From: DAOTXR01 sp034435375
Lineage (GTDB): Bacteria; Chloroflexota; Anaerolineae; Aggregatilineales; UBA3940
DNA length: 64,000 nucleotides
NCBI GenBank assembly: GCA_034435375.1
Contig: DAOTXR010000069.1
Location: forward strand, 1 to 64,000
Direction of reading: 5' to 3'
Both the position numbers and the translations under genes were made by a program. The notes below the pieces were generated by a model that was not told the DNA's origin, made no database searches, and saw only the letters and a program-made list of their open reading frames with translations. Below, in pieces: positions 34,191 through 43,270 of the stretch; positions within the stretch are counted from its first letter, which is position 1; the number at the start of each line of letters is the position of its first letter.

Positions 34191-34691
34191 CTAGTGACGA
34201 TCGCTGCTGTGAGCTTCACTGTGAGAATGCCCGTGGGCTAGCTCCTCAGCACTGGCAGGGCGCAGCCCCGCAACGGTCACCTCAAAGTGCAAACGCTGGC
34301 CCGCCATCGGATGGTTGAAGTCCAGGGTGACGATCTCATCGGTTAGCCCGACGATCTGGGCGAAGTACTCGTTGCCCTGGTCATCTTCCACATCCAGTAT
34401 CATCCCAACCTTTGGCTCAAATGGGAGCGGCAATTCCTCACGGCTGACTTCTTCTACATCGTCCGGATCATACTCCCCGTAAGCATCGATGGCTTCTACT
34501 ACCACCACTTTTGTATCCCCTACTTGCAGCCCTTGCAGTTCGCGCTCCAGACCGGGGATGATCTGGTCGTGTCCGTGCAAGTATACGAGAGGATCATCAG
34601 CATCCGTCTCTTCGATCAGTTGTCCATCGTCCAGGCACAATTTGTAGTGCAGGCTGACGACAACATCTTTGGCAATCCGGTCAACAGGCAT
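34191..34691 (-). CDS. SlyD-type FKBP peptidyl-prolyl isomerase
   Basis: 166 residues, ATG with GAGGAG ten bases upstream. The FKBP domain with the inserted chaperone flap is clear: VVVSLHYKLCLDDGQLIEET, LVYLHGHDQIIPGLERELQGL, YGEYDP, and LDFNHPMAGQRLHFEVTV. The flap spans about residues 75-125. The tail (HGHSHSEAHSSDRH) is histidine-rich, as in SlyD, where it binds nickel for hydrogenase maturation; no hydrogenase gene is in the window. It acts in the cytosol as foldase and chaperone. Upstream of maf in a two-gene unit. Confidence 0.93.
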   Translation of the reverse strand: MPVDRIAKDVVVSLHYKLCLDDGQLIEETDADDPLVYLHGHDQIIPGLERELQGLQVGDTKVVVVEAIDAYGEYDPDDVEEVSREELPLPFEPKVGMILDVEDDQGNEYFAQIVGLTDEIVTLDFNHPMAGQRLHFEVTVAGLRPASAEELAHGHSHSEAHSSDRH

Positions 34692-34834
34692 ATCGTTTGG
34701 TCTCCTCTTGAGTTAAAATCGGTGCTTAATCCGGGCAGCCTCTCACCCTGCGCAAGAACAATAGAGTGAGTATAGCGCCGATACAGAGACATCCCAAACA
34801 CAGGTCGGAAATCTATGCCACCAGAGACATCGTG

Positions 34835-35725
34835 ATGAATCGTAAGTTGGTTGGGACACTCCTGGCCCTGACCTCGGCCACCAGTTATGCCTTCCTGCCC
34901 ATCTTGGCCAAGCTTGCCTACCAGGTGGGTATCCCGCCGCTTGAGGTCTCGACCTGGCGATTCCTGGTGGCCGTCACGACCATCTGGTTGCTGTGGCCGA
35001 TCTGGCGCAGACACGCCGACCTGAAGGCCATCAGCCGGCCCCAAGCCGGGCGGCTGGTAGCGCTGGGTGTGCTGCTCGCCGCCGTGTCGATGTTTGGCTT
35101 CATCGCCGTGGCGCTGATCCCGGCCTCAACTTACACGCTGATCTTCTACACCTACCCCGCCATGGTGGCCCTGCTATCGCTGGCATTTGGCGAGCGCGTG
35201 ACTCCTGTGAGCTGGGCCGCCGTGGGGATGGCGCTGGTCGGCTGCGCCCTGACGACGGGCGGGCATTTGGTAGTCAATAGCCCATTGGGGCTGACCTTCG
35301 TGCTGCTCAACGCGATCTCCTATTCAGCCTATCTGGTTCTGGCAGGCCGGGAGACACGCCATATCCCGCGCCTGCCCGCCGGCACCCTCATCATGAGCGC
35401 CACGCTTGTCACGCTGCTGCTCGGTAGTCTAGCATACGGTCTCCATGTACCCCAGACGGCCCAGGGATGGCTGGCTGTGGTAGGGGTGGGAGTGGTGGGC
35501 ACTGTGATTCCAATTCTGACGATGCTTGGGGCAATGTCATATATCGGCGCACCCCATGCCTCTGTCGTCAGCACGGTGGAACCGGCGATCACCGTGCTGT
35601 TGGCAGCAGTGTTGCTCCACGAGCAACTGGAGCCACTCCAACTCATGGGCGGCAGCCTGATCCTGGCCAGCGTTGTTCTGCTGAACCTGCCTTCCCGCCT
35701 GCCTGCCGAGGCGACTTCCAACTGA
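34835..35725 (+). CDS. EamA/DMT-family transporter
   Basis: 296 residues from ATG 34835; the open frame continues 69 bases upstream without a good site. Ten membrane helices in two EamA repeats: MNRKLVGTLLALTSATSYAFLPILAK for the first and NSPLGLTFVLLNAISYSAYLVLAG for the second, with the typical YTYPAMVALLSLAFGE and STVEPAITVLLAAVLLHEQL segments. The family exports metabolites or amino acids; the substrate is not predictable. Single gene divergent from slyD/maf. Confidence 0.9.
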   Translation: MNRKLVGTLLALTSATSYAFLPILAKLAYQVGIPPLEVSTWRFLVAVTTIWLLWPIWRRHADLKAISRPQAGRLVALGVLLAAVSMFGFIAVALIPASTYTLIFYTYPAMVALLSLAFGERVTPVSWAAVGMALVGCALTTGGHLVVNSPLGLTFVLLNAISYSAYLVLAGRETRHIPRLPAGTLIMSATLVTLLLGSLAYGLHVPQTAQGWLAVVGVGVVGTVIPILTMLGAMSYIGAPHASVVSTVEPAITVLLAAVLLHEQLEPLQLMGGSLILASVVLLNLPSRLPAEATSN

Positions 35726-35742
35726 CAGGCCCAAAGCTGCCA

Positions 35743-35772
35743 TTGTCTCGCCTCCGGTCGATCGGTTACAAT
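35743..35772 (+). promoter_or_regulatory. Putative sigma-70 promoter of the methyltransferase at 35803
   Basis: TTGTCT (35743-35748) and TACAAT (35767-35772) are 18 bases apart and lie 30 bases before the start codon, giving a short leader with a GAGGAG site. Confidence 0.5.
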
Positions 35773-35802
35773 TCCCGCTGAAACCCCACGAGGAGAACAG
35801 GT

Positions 35803-36576
35803 ATGCCGCCAGGCCGGTCTACCTCACCTGCCGCGTTGGTGGCGGAGTATGGTGAGCGGTATTTCAAATCCTACAATTATGCTGATCGGCCCCTGGGCCG
35901 CTTCAGCATGTACTGGTTTGCCCGCCGCTATTACGCGCGGCTGGTGAGACGCTTTGCGCCATCCCAGCCTACCACAGGACGGCTCTTAGAGATGGGGACG
36001 GGCCTGGGGCACCTGCTTGGCTTGCTGAGCAACCGCTTCCGATGTGTGGGGATCGACATCGCCTTCTATGCAGCCTCGGAGACTCGCCGCAACGCAGCCG
36101 GCTCAGCCACTCTGGTCGCCTCGGCGGACGCCTTGGAGGTATTTGCCGACGCCTCGTTCGATGTGGTGGTAGCGCTGCACCTGGTTGAGCACCTGATCGA
36201 TCCCCATGCCTGCCTGCGGAACGTCCACCGCATTCTGACCCCCGGTGGACTGTTTCTCTATGCGACTCCCAACCCCGTCTATGCGCTGCGTCCCCTCAAG
36301 AAACCTCATCAGATACCCGATGCCATTGCCAAAGACCCGACGCACATCAACGTGCAGCCGCCGGAGGTGTGGCGGCGCTGGAGCGAAGAGAGCGGCTTCC
36401 ATGTGCTGCGTCACTTCGGCGATGGGTTGTGGGACGTGCCTTACCTTCCCCTGATTCCGAAGTCAATTCAGTTCGGGATGTTCGGTTGGCCCAGCCTGAT
36501 TCAGGTGCTGACAGGGACCACAGTGATCCCGCTGGCCCTAGGCGTCAACCAGATCGTGATCGCTCGCAGGCTATAA
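35803..36576 (+). CDS. Class I SAM-dependent methyltransferase
   Basis: 257 residues, ATG with GAGGAG upstream. SAM motif I is LLEMGTGLGHLLGLL (about residue 66), with CVGIDIAFYA, then FDVVVALHLVEHLIDP (motif II) and LTPGGLFLYATPNP, as in Methyltransf_11/UbiE-like enzymes that modify lipids or sugars. The C-terminal part is hydrophobic (GTTVIPLALGVNQIVIARRL) and could touch the membrane. Substrate unknown. Converges with the Nudix gene 16 bases away. Confidence 0.87.
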   Translation: MPPGRSTSPAALVAEYGERYFKSYNYADRPLGRFSMYWFARRYYARLVRRFAPSQPTTGRLLEMGTGLGHLLGLLSNRFRCVGIDIAFYAASETRRNAAGSATLVASADALEVFADASFDVVVALHLVEHLIDPHACLRNVHRILTPGGLFLYATPNPVYALRPLKKPHQIPDAIAKDPTHINVQPPEVWRRWSEESGFHVLRHFGDGLWDVPYLPLIPKSIQFGMFGWPSLIQVLTGTTVIPLALGVNQIVIARRL

Positions 36577-36592
36577 GCAGCCGACGCAACGC

Positions 36593-37099
36593 TCAACGGT
36601 CCGCCTGCGATTGCTCGAGCCAGCGGGCAAGCAGCACTCGCGTGCTTTCAAAAGCGATCTCGCCGATGGGTATTTCCTCTGGGGCAAAGAACGCCGACTG
36701 AGCAGCGTCATCGTGGGCAGCCAATTTCCCGCCTACAATCTCGCCCTCAAACAGAAGCACAATGCTAGCCGGGCCTTCGTGGTGCGGGTCTGGCCCCAAC
36801 ACATCGATCAACCGTGTGATGCGAATGTCGAAGCCGGTCTCTTCACGCACCTCGCGGATGGCCGCCTCACGAGGGTCCTCACCATAGTCAATGTACCCGG
36901 CAGGCAACGCCCACCGCCCTGCCTGCGGATCGACCCGTCGTCTCACCATCAGCACGCATCCTGCCCGAATCACAAACACCACAGCAGCCACTTTGGGGTC
37001 TTGAAAATGAACAAAGCCGCATGTGCGGCACACGCGGCGCTGTTTCCCATATCTAAACGCATCGCTCAGCGGCCGTCCACACTGTGGACAGTAGTTCAT
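36593..37099 (-). CDS. Nudix hydrolase with N-terminal zinc ribbon
   Basis: 168 residues from ATG 37099, giving the usual start MNYCPQCG; a GTG at 37117 is an alternative. A zinc ribbon (CPQCG and CRTCG, residues 4-30) precedes a Nudix domain. The Nudix box is complete: GYIDYGEDPREAAIREVREETGF. This is the NudC-related short type that hydrolyses NAD(H), ADP-ribose or similar dinucleotides. Preceding VRRRVDPQAGRWALPAGYI is typical. It follows the anti-sigma gene closely on the same strand. Confidence 0.92.
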   Translation of the reverse strand: MNYCPQCGRPLSDAFRYGKQRRVCRTCGFVHFQDPKVAAVVFVIRAGCVLMVRRRVDPQAGRWALPAGYIDYGEDPREAAIREVREETGFDIRITRLIDVLGPDPHHEGPASIVLLFEGEIVGGKLAAHDDAAQSAFFAPEEIPIGEIAFESTRVLLARWLEQSQADR

Positions 37100-37119
37100 G
37101 ATGGCTGGCTCGGCCACAT

Positions 37120-38019
37120 CTACCGCCGTCGCGCGAGAGTCAGCCCAACAACGAGCGTCAGCACGATGCCCCCAACGACCACCACCGTGACTATCAGAAT
37201 GGTTCGCGTTGGAACAGAGGGCAGTTGTGTTTTGACAGAACCTTCCGTCGCGCCTTCCTGAACCTGCGTAGCGGGCATCATTTCCTGCGGCTCAGCCGCA
37301 GCCGCAACTCCCGGCTCAGGCGTCACTACCTGAGCATTATAAGCAGAGATAGTCTCAGAGGGCAGTGCTGGAACCTGCGTCGGTGCGGGCTGCGGAGATG
37401 GCCCAGCGGACCGTGTCTCCCCGCCACCCTCAGCAGCGGGCTGCCCGGCTGCTGGCGTTGGCGCTCCTGTCGAGGTTGGCGCTATCCCTGCAAGCGCTGG
37501 CGGCACTTCTGGCGTCTCAGCAGAGGGGACCTGTGCCAGAGGCTCGGTGGTTGCCGACATCATGTCAACTTGCGGCTCCTCGGCAGAAGGCGCGGCTTCC
37601 TCGGCGGGAGCCATCATCATGACCTCAGGCCCTGCTGGGGCCGGCTCCATCGCTACGCTCGGAGCCGCTGCGCCGCCTACCAGGCCGCGCAGCAGCAGCG
37701 CACCGCCAACCAGTGCAACCACGACCAGCGCCCCCAGGCTGGCCAGAGCGGCCGCACGAGCAGGGATCAGCCACTGGAACCGCCCTCCGCGGGCTGGTTT
37801 TCCGTATACAGCGGGGTCAAGGGTGAAGCTGCGCGGAACACGTATCCGCTCGGCCATGCCTAGCAACGCAACTGTCGCCCTCAGGGACTCAAACTCAGCT
37901 CGCAGTGCTGCATCCTGGGCCATGCGGCGTTCCAACGCTGCTCGTTCCGCATCGGAAAGCTCACCGTCCAGGTAGGCGTTAAGCTGGATCTGGTCTCGTT
38001 CATTCAGAGGTGCTGCCAT
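37120..38019 (-). CDS. Membrane-spanning anti-sigma factor
   Basis: 299 residues. The N-terminal domain (LNAYLDGELSDAERAALERRM, about 12-55) is of the anti-sigma type but without the zinc-binding HxxxCxxC. A transmembrane helix follows (about 88-112, AALASLGALVVVALVGGALLL), then an external Pro/Ala/Glu-rich stretch with several EEP/APT repeats, and a second helix at the end (about 272-294) with LARRR. It lies directly downstream of an ECF sigma gene, so it should hold that factor at the membrane until a signal arrives. The second C-terminal helix is unusual for anti-sigma factors and puts both ends inside. Confidence 0.82.
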   Translation of the reverse strand: MAAPLNERDQIQLNAYLDGELSDAERAALERRMAQDAALRAEFESLRATVALLGMAERIRVPRSFTLDPAVYGKPARGGRFQWLIPARAAALASLGALVVVALVGGALLLRGLVGGAAAPSVAMEPAPAGPEVMMMAPAEEAAPSAEEPQVDMMSATTEPLAQVPSAETPEVPPALAGIAPTSTGAPTPAAGQPAAEGGGETRSAGPSPQPAPTQVPALPSETISAYNAQVVTPEPGVAAAAEPQEMMPATQVQEGATEGSVKTQLPSVPTRTILIVTVVVVGGIVLTLVVGLTLARRR

Positions 38020-38102
38020 TGCTGGTTCTGCTCAGTCATCATATCGCTTGCGAGCCTAGATACGTTTCCCCTGCCACCCCGCAAGTCTCCTTCTCAGGCA
38101 CA

Positions 38103-38735
38103 TCAGCTTCCATCAGTAGAACGATACTCCACCGGCAAAAGTTCCTGAAAGCCCTGTAAGCAGTCGCGCAGGCGACCTCGCGCCCGGCTCAGCCGCGACT
38201 TGACCGTGCCCAACGCCACACCAACAATCCGCGCGATCTCGTCGTAGCTGAACCCTTCGATGTCAGACAGCACAGCCACAGTGCGCTGGTCCTCCGGCAG
38301 CCCTTGGAGACACTCGACGATAGCTGCCTGCAGGTCCATACGCTGGGCGAAGCTCTCCGGGTTCTCGGTGCGGCTGACAAGAGAGGGTTCGGGGGCCTCA
38401 TCTTCGACGTACAGTGCATCCAACGAGGTATTGGGGCGGCGTTTGCGCCGCCGCAGCTCGTCGTAGCAGGCATTGGTGACAATGCGCAGCAGCCAAGCCC
38501 TGAACGACCCGCCGCGAAAGGTCGAGATGGCCTTATAAGCGGAGATGAACGCCTCTTGCGTGGCATCGGCGGCAGAGTCGATCTCACCCATGATGCGGTA
38601 GGCAACGTTGAACGCCTGCTCCTGGTAGTGTAGGACCAGCGTATTGTAGGCGTTGACGCCTCCGCGCTGCGCTTCTCGGATGAGTGCTGCTTCGTCCATG
38701 ACATCCCGGTAGCTGGGACGGGTGGGTACCCGCAT
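38103..38735 (-). CDS. ECF-type RNA polymerase sigma factor
   Basis: 210 residues from ATG 38735, with AGGA upstream; an ATG at 38699 is also possible, whereas the long open frame reaching 39239 is non-coding sequence. Region 2 reads LVLHYQEQAFNVAYRIMGE, DATQEAFISAYKAISTFRGG and FRAWLLRIVTNACYDELRRRKRR. Region 4 reads LQGLPEDQRTVAVLSDIEGFSYDEIARIVGVALGTVKSRLSRARGRL. No region 3, as usual for ECF factors. An extended -10, TGATACAAT, lies just upstream on the minus strand (38759-38752 or so). Paired with the anti-sigma gene 83 bases downstream. Confidence 0.93.
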   Translation of the reverse strand: MRVPTRPSYRDVMDEAALIREAQRGGVNAYNTLVLHYQEQAFNVAYRIMGEIDSAADATQEAFISAYKAISTFRGGSFRAWLLRIVTNACYDELRRRKRRPNTSLDALYVEDEAPEPSLVSRTENPESFAQRMDLQAAIVECLQGLPEDQRTVAVLSDIEGFSYDEIARIVGVALGTVKSRLSRARGRLRDCLQGFQELLPVEYRSTDGS

Positions 38736-38944
38736 CAGAGTCCTGGGGTTGATTGTATCACAGAATCCCATAAGACCAGAACCCGTCCTCCGCTCAGGCG
38801 AGAGAGAGTGCATGACGAATGGTCGCCAACCACATGATGGATGCCATTGGATGAACTCGCCTCCCCTGCGTAAACTCAGTGATAATCCACCCTCTGCATC
38901 CAAACCACATGGGGGCTGCGAAAAGACTGAGGGAATCGATAAAT

Positions 38945-39688
38945 ATGCACGACAACCTGATCGCCTTCTATCTTGTAGCTGGGCTGGTCGCCTTGATCTT
39001 GGGATTGGGCAAGGGTGGGCTGGGGGGCACTTTGGGCGTGCTGGCCACGCCTCTGATGAGCCTGGTGATGCCAGTGACACAGGTAGTTGGCTTGATCCTG
39101 CCCATGCTGATCCTGGGCGATGTCTTTGCGGTCTATGCCCACTGGCGACGATGGGATCAACGCCTGCTGAACATCCTGCTGGCAGGTGGCATACTGGGTG
39201 TGCTGGCAGGCACCTTTGTCCTGACCAGCGTCTCGCCACTGGTGCTACGTCGTGCGCTGGGCGTATTTGTGCTGCTGTTTGTGGCCTACAAACTGATCGA
39301 GGAGCACATCGCCCGTGGAACAGCCTATGACCCCCATGCGTGGGTCGGCGTGCTGGCCGGATCGCTCTCTGGGCTGACCTCTACGCTGGCACACGCTGGC
39401 GGGCCACCTGTCGCCATCTATCTGCTGCTGAAAAAGGTCGAGCCGCGCACATTCGCGGCCACGCTGGCCCTGTTTTTCGCCGTGACCAATCTGTTTAAAG
39501 TGCCCTCTTACCTGGTTGCACACCTGTTCAGCCTGGACCGCATCCTGCGAATCATCTGGGTGCTACCGCTGCTGCCGCTCGGCGTATGGTTGGGCAAGTG
39601 GATAAGCATCCACCTCAAGCATGAAGTATACGAAAAGGTGATCCTCGCGCTGCTGACACTGGCAGCAGTCCTACTCCTGTTTACGTAG
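38945..39688 (+). CDS. TauE/SafE-family (DUF81) transporter
   Basis: 247 residues from ATG 38945, with GAGGGA upstream. Seven or eight hydrophobic helices in two halves; GLGKGGLGGTLGVLATPLMSLV is the first TauE/SafE signature and GVLAGSLSGLTSTLAHAGGPP the second. The family moves sulfite, sulfoacetate or other small organic anions across the membrane. It lies next to xdhC and its 3' end overlaps that gene by 8 bases in convergent orientation. In other genomes such transporters sit near molybdenum-enzyme genes, but the link here is only proximity. Confidence 0.9.
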   Translation: MHDNLIAFYLVAGLVALILGLGKGGLGGTLGVLATPLMSLVMPVTQVVGLILPMLILGDVFAVYAHWRRWDQRLLNILLAGGILGVLAGTFVLTSVSPLVLRRALGVFVLLFVAYKLIEEHIARGTAYDPHAWVGVLAGSLSGLTSTLAHAGGPPVAIYLLLKKVEPRTFAATLALFFAVTNLFKVPSYLVAHLFSLDRILRIIWVLPLLPLGVWLGKWISIHLKHEVYEKVILALLTLAAVLLLFT

Positions 39689-40739
39689 GCAGTTGCTTTG
39701 CCACGGGTGCCATGTTCCGGGCTTGCACAATCTCGGCAATGATGCTGACGGCAATCTCGCCAGGGCTGCGGCCCCCCAGCGGCAAGCCAACTGGTGCGTG
39801 TAAGCGGGCCAATTGATCCTCGGTCAGGCCAGCCGCACGCAGCCGCTCCAGGCGCAATTGGTTGGTGCGGTGGCTCCCCAGCGCCCCGACATAGCGTGCA
39901 TCACTGGTCAGGGCCACCTTGAGGGCAGGATCGTCCAGCTTAGGATCGTGGGTCAGCACCACAACATAGGCCCACCCATCCAACGCCATCTCAGGAAGCA
40001 CATTCTGCGGCCAGTCTTTGATCAGTTGAGTGGCGTGAGGAAAGCGCTCCTGTGTGGCAAAGACTCCGCGTGGGTCGATCACGATGGTATCGAAGCCCGC
40101 CAGATTGGCCATTGACACCAGGGCCTCGGCGATATGCACTGCGCCCACGATGATCAGGCGCGGTACTGGCGGGTACACATCGATGAACAAGGTCAGACCG
40201 TCTTCCAACTCCAGGGTTCCTCCCCTGCCCTGAACCAGCCTTTCTAGCGCTTCCCCGATCACTTGGGTGGTCTGCCCCGCCAGCGACAAATCGCCTTCAA
40301 CACAGCCATCGATGGAGATGACCAGCTTGCGGTTGATCTGCTCCGGCGGCCCTTTGAGCACACCGACCACCGCCATCGGCTGGCGGGCCTGTAGGCGCTG
40401 CTTGATCAAGCTGTAGGTATTCTGGAAGGCAGCAAACGGCTCGACAAAGACCTTGATCGTGCCGCCGCAGATCAGACCTATCTCCCAGGCCTCATCATCA
40501 ACCACGCCGAACGACAGCAGGCGTGGCTGACCCGACTGGATAACTGCCTTGCACTCCTCGATCACGGCTCCTTCCACGCAACCTGCGCTGGCCGACCCCG
40601 CTACACCGCCACTCAGAGTGACGACCATCTTAGAGCCGACTGGGCGCGGGGCAGAACCCCAGGTGTCGATCACGGTTGCAATCGCGATCTGCTCGCCACG
40701 CTGACGCCACGCTTCCAAGTTGTCCAGCACGTCGAACAT
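39681..40739 (-). CDS. XdhC/CoxF-family molybdenum-cofactor maturation protein
   Basis: 352 residues. XdhC proteins bind the molybdenum cofactor, protect it and deliver the sulfurated form to xanthine-oxidase-type enzymes. The N-terminal XdhC_CoxI domain shows ATVIDTWGSAPRPVGSKM, GSASAGCVEGAVIEE and the conserved GLICGGTIKVFVEP. The C-terminal Rossmann domain shows LIIVGAVHIAEALV, DPRGVFATQERFP, YVVVLTHDPKLDDPAL and LGSHRTNQLRLERL. Full length. It is the last gene of the 24-kb minus-strand block that contains a molybdenum hydroxylase, a fitting partner. Confidence 0.92.
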   Translation of the reverse strand: MFDVLDNLEAWRQRGEQIAIATVIDTWGSAPRPVGSKMVVTLSGGVAGSASAGCVEGAVIEECKAVIQSGQPRLLSFGVVDDEAWEIGLICGGTIKVFVEPFAAFQNTYSLIKQRLQARQPMAVVGVLKGPPEQINRKLVISIDGCVEGDLSLAGQTTQVIGEALERLVQGRGGTLELEDGLTLFIDVYPPVPRLIIVGAVHIAEALVSMANLAGFDTIVIDPRGVFATQERFPHATQLIKDWPQNVLPEMALDGWAYVVVLTHDPKLDDPALKVALTSDARYVGALGSHRTNQLRLERLRAAGLTEDQLARLHAPVGLPLGGRSPGEIAVSIIAEIVQARNMAPVAKQLPT

Positions 40740-40770
40740 CTCTCTAGTTCTCCCGGCAATGGCTTTGCAA

Positions 40771-40790
40771 GGGCAGGGCGCCGCCTGCCC
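40771..40790. repeat. GC-rich stem-loop between transketolase and xdhC genes
   Basis: GGGCAGG (40771-40777) and CCTGCCC (40784-40790) form a 7-bp stem around GCGCCG. There is no T run on either side, so it is not a simple terminator; it could be a small interspersed repeat or an RNA-stability element. Confidence 0.35.
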
Positions 40791-40870
40791 CTACAAATGC
40801 CGCGTTACCCCGCAATTTGCCATACAGCGATCTGGTGTGTGTACTGAGCCTCTGGCATTGAGGTTATCGT

Positions 40871-43234
40871 CTATGCCCGCGCTGCGTCAAGCTCAGCCTG
40901 CAGACGACTCAGGCGCTTATCGCGCTCCCTCACAAAGCGTTCAATGCCCTTCAGCACCCAGTCTGGGGACAGATGGGCCTCCTCGATCACCTCCTCGAGC
41001 ATGCCGCCCGTGCGCCAGCGATTGTCCCAGTCCGACGAGAGCGCATACTCCTCCGCCACTTTGTTGAACAGCCAGTCATGCATCAGCCAGCGCGCCTGGG
41101 TGGTGATGACCGTCGAGTCGCAGCGATCCCGCGCTGGGAGCACCTGCTCCCGGTATTCGGCAGGCTGCCTGGCGAACAATTGCGGGCTGGTAGCGCACAC
41201 GATCTTGACGTTTAGGTCGCGCTTCTCCAGCTCAGGTAGAATCTTGACGATACTGACCATTGCGCTCGTGCCCTGCACGATCACAGCGCCGCCGCGCGGC
41301 TGGTCAGGGCGATAGTCGCGCACCACATAGGCCCCACGCGCCGCCTCAAAGTGGGAAGGTATCCCCAGCTTTGCACGGTCTGGAACCTCAATCGGCGGAC
41401 GGGTCAGATGCAGAGCGACAATAGGCGCATCCTGCTTCAGCGCCGCGCCCAGCAGCACTGGCACCTCGTTGTGCTCCCAGGGGTGCAGATTGATGATGCG
41501 CCCCTCAGGGAAAAGCTGTGTCACGCCAGGAGAGAAGATCCCGAAGTGCGTGCGGCTGTCATCGGCAGTCTCCGGCCCGGAGTGGCCAGCCACGAACAGC
41601 ACCTTGCCGACTTTGAGGTCGCAGTCCTGGGCCAGCTGGCTGAACAGGCGCAGCGGGCCGTACAGAAGATATGAGAACGATCCGTAAGTCGAACTGGCCC
41701 CCCAGAAGCCGTCAAACACATGCTCCGGGTCCTCAGAAAGGTTGACTGTGGCCATGCCGACCATGATGCCGGCGTTGGTAAACTCGGTAATCTCCTGCGG
41801 CAGCAGCACACCCTCAGATGTGCCGAACCGCTCGTACCAGCCATAGCCTGGGAAGCTGCCATAGCCTTTGCCGAATCCACTGATATTGGTCGACTCGGTC
41901 AGATCGGCAGAAGAGACGATGAACAGCGGACGCCCATACTCTTGTGCACCAAAGGCATTGACCCACGCCCCCCACTTGGCGAGCGCAGCGCGGTTGGGAG
42001 CAGAGGTTCCCGGCGCGACAAACAGGTCGGCGGGGTAGTTGCGAAAATCGTACAGCCGTTCATCCTGGAAAGGATTGCCGCGCTGCCCAATCCGCAGGGA
42101 AGGTATCTCTTCAGGCACGCTGTCTCCCAGCGCCACCAGCGTGTCAGCGAGATAGTCAACCAGCGCCTGGTCGCGGTGGAGCACCTCGATCACGGCTCGC
42201 AGGTTCGCTTCATATTCACGCTGAAGCTGAGTTGGATCGTTGGGAGCAGCGCCGCCGAAGTTCTGGAATGTCACGCCGTATTTCTCAGCAAACTCGCGTT
42301 TGGTCTCCCAAAAGATGTCACTATTGATCTTGTGGGGTACGCCATGTACTACGTTGTCATACTTGAGGTACCCCCGACCTTTGCGAGTCCGCACCCAGGT
42401 TACACTGGGCAGGCGATCGCCATTCTCCCCAAGCGCCATGGACAAGATGGCCTGGGTCACTGGCCCCCACTCGCTGCCCTGTTCGGCGCTGAACACACGC
42501 CAGCCATGTGAGGCAAACCAATCGGTGGGCGTGCCATAGACGGAGGCGCTGACAGGATGATCGTCAATGCCGAAGTCGTTCCAATCCACCACGTAGTACA
42601 GGTTATCCAGCCCCAGCCCCCAAGCTGAGTTCATCGTCTCGTGGGTGGAACCAGGCGTCAGCCCGCCTTCACCCTCAAAGATAAACACCTTGACCCCCGC
42701 TGCCCCCGCCCGCTTGAGAGCCAGCGCGATTCCAGCGGCTGCCGGGCTGCCGTGACCAGAAGGCCCCGTGTTGAACTTGAGGAACAGGGTCTTGCCTTCC
42801 ATCTCGGCATGGCCCGAAAGCCCGCCATGGCGGCGGAAATGCATCAGGTCTTCCCAGTACAAAATGCCCTCTCTGGGCCGATCAATGCGGTACCGCTCGT
42901 CGCCGGTCTGCTGATACTTCAGACGCATAGCCTCGTTGAGCACCGCCAGCGTCACATAGATGAGCGGCACGGTGTGCCCAGCACCTAAAACGAAACGGTC
43001 CGCGAAACGCTTCTCAGGATGGCGGATGTCCCAACGCATGACGCCGCTGAGCAACGTGACAACCAGGGCATGAACCTTGGATCGCGATCCACCGGGATGG
43101 CCACTCTGGCGATAGTTAAGCATCACGTCCAGGAGATGATCGATCAAGTCTTTGAGCTTTTCCCAGTGGCCAAAGTATCTAGAGAGTTCCTGATAACGTT
43201 GTTCGATGACTTGATCCACGATTGGCTCCTTCAT
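40871..43234 (-). CDS. Transketolase-family enzyme (thiamine diphosphate dependent)
   Basis: 787 residues, longer than the usual 620-670. It moves two-carbon units between sugars or sugar phosphates. The N-terminal ThDP domain holds RQSGHPGGSRSKVH, HGGLSGHAE, NTGPSGHGSPAAAGIALA and the GDG-type motif FEGEGGLTPGSTHETMNSA with DNLYYVVDWNDFGID. Here the motif reads GEGG instead of GDG. The Pyr-domain and C-terminal domains follow (FFIVSSADLTEST, GHSGPETADDSRTHFG, VIVQGTSAMVSIVKILPEL). The histidine-rich substrate loop is recognisable. In this operon it probably feeds catabolic sugar intermediates into central metabolism; it may use non-phosphorylated substrates. Confidence 0.85.
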   Translation of the reverse strand: MKEPIVDQVIEQRYQELSRYFGHWEKLKDLIDHLLDVMLNYRQSGHPGGSRSKVHALVVTLLSGVMRWDIRHPEKRFADRFVLGAGHTVPLIYVTLAVLNEAMRLKYQQTGDERYRIDRPREGILYWEDLMHFRRHGGLSGHAEMEGKTLFLKFNTGPSGHGSPAAAGIALALKRAGAAGVKVFIFEGEGGLTPGSTHETMNSAWGLGLDNLYYVVDWNDFGIDDHPVSASVYGTPTDWFASHGWRVFSAEQGSEWGPVTQAILSMALGENGDRLPSVTWVRTRKGRGYLKYDNVVHGVPHKINSDIFWETKREFAEKYGVTFQNFGGAAPNDPTQLQREYEANLRAVIEVLHRDQALVDYLADTLVALGDSVPEEIPSLRIGQRGNPFQDERLYDFRNYPADLFVAPGTSAPNRAALAKWGAWVNAFGAQEYGRPLFIVSSADLTESTNISGFGKGYGSFPGYGWYERFGTSEGVLLPQEITEFTNAGIMVGMATVNLSEDPEHVFDGFWGASSTYGSFSYLLYGPLRLFSQLAQDCDLKVGKVLFVAGHSGPETADDSRTHFGIFSPGVTQLFPEGRIINLHPWEHNEVPVLLGAALKQDAPIVALHLTRPPIEVPDRAKLGIPSHFEAARGAYVVRDYRPDQPRGGAVIVQGTSAMVSIVKILPELEKRDLNVKIVCATSPQLFARQPAEYREQVLPARDRCDSTVITTQARWLMHDWLFNKVAEEYALSSDWDNRWRTGGMLEEVIEEAHLSPDWVLKGIERFVRERDKRLSRLQAELDAARA

Positions 43235-43270
43235 GATATGTTCCGCTTTGCCCGACAGCTATAGGATTGA

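Noticed and set aside
38736..39239. Long N-terminal extension of the ECF sigma factor
   Set aside because: The extension runs through and beyond the divergent TauE/SafE promoter and into its coding region; the sigma domains start after 38735, where a ribosome binding site and -10 box lie.
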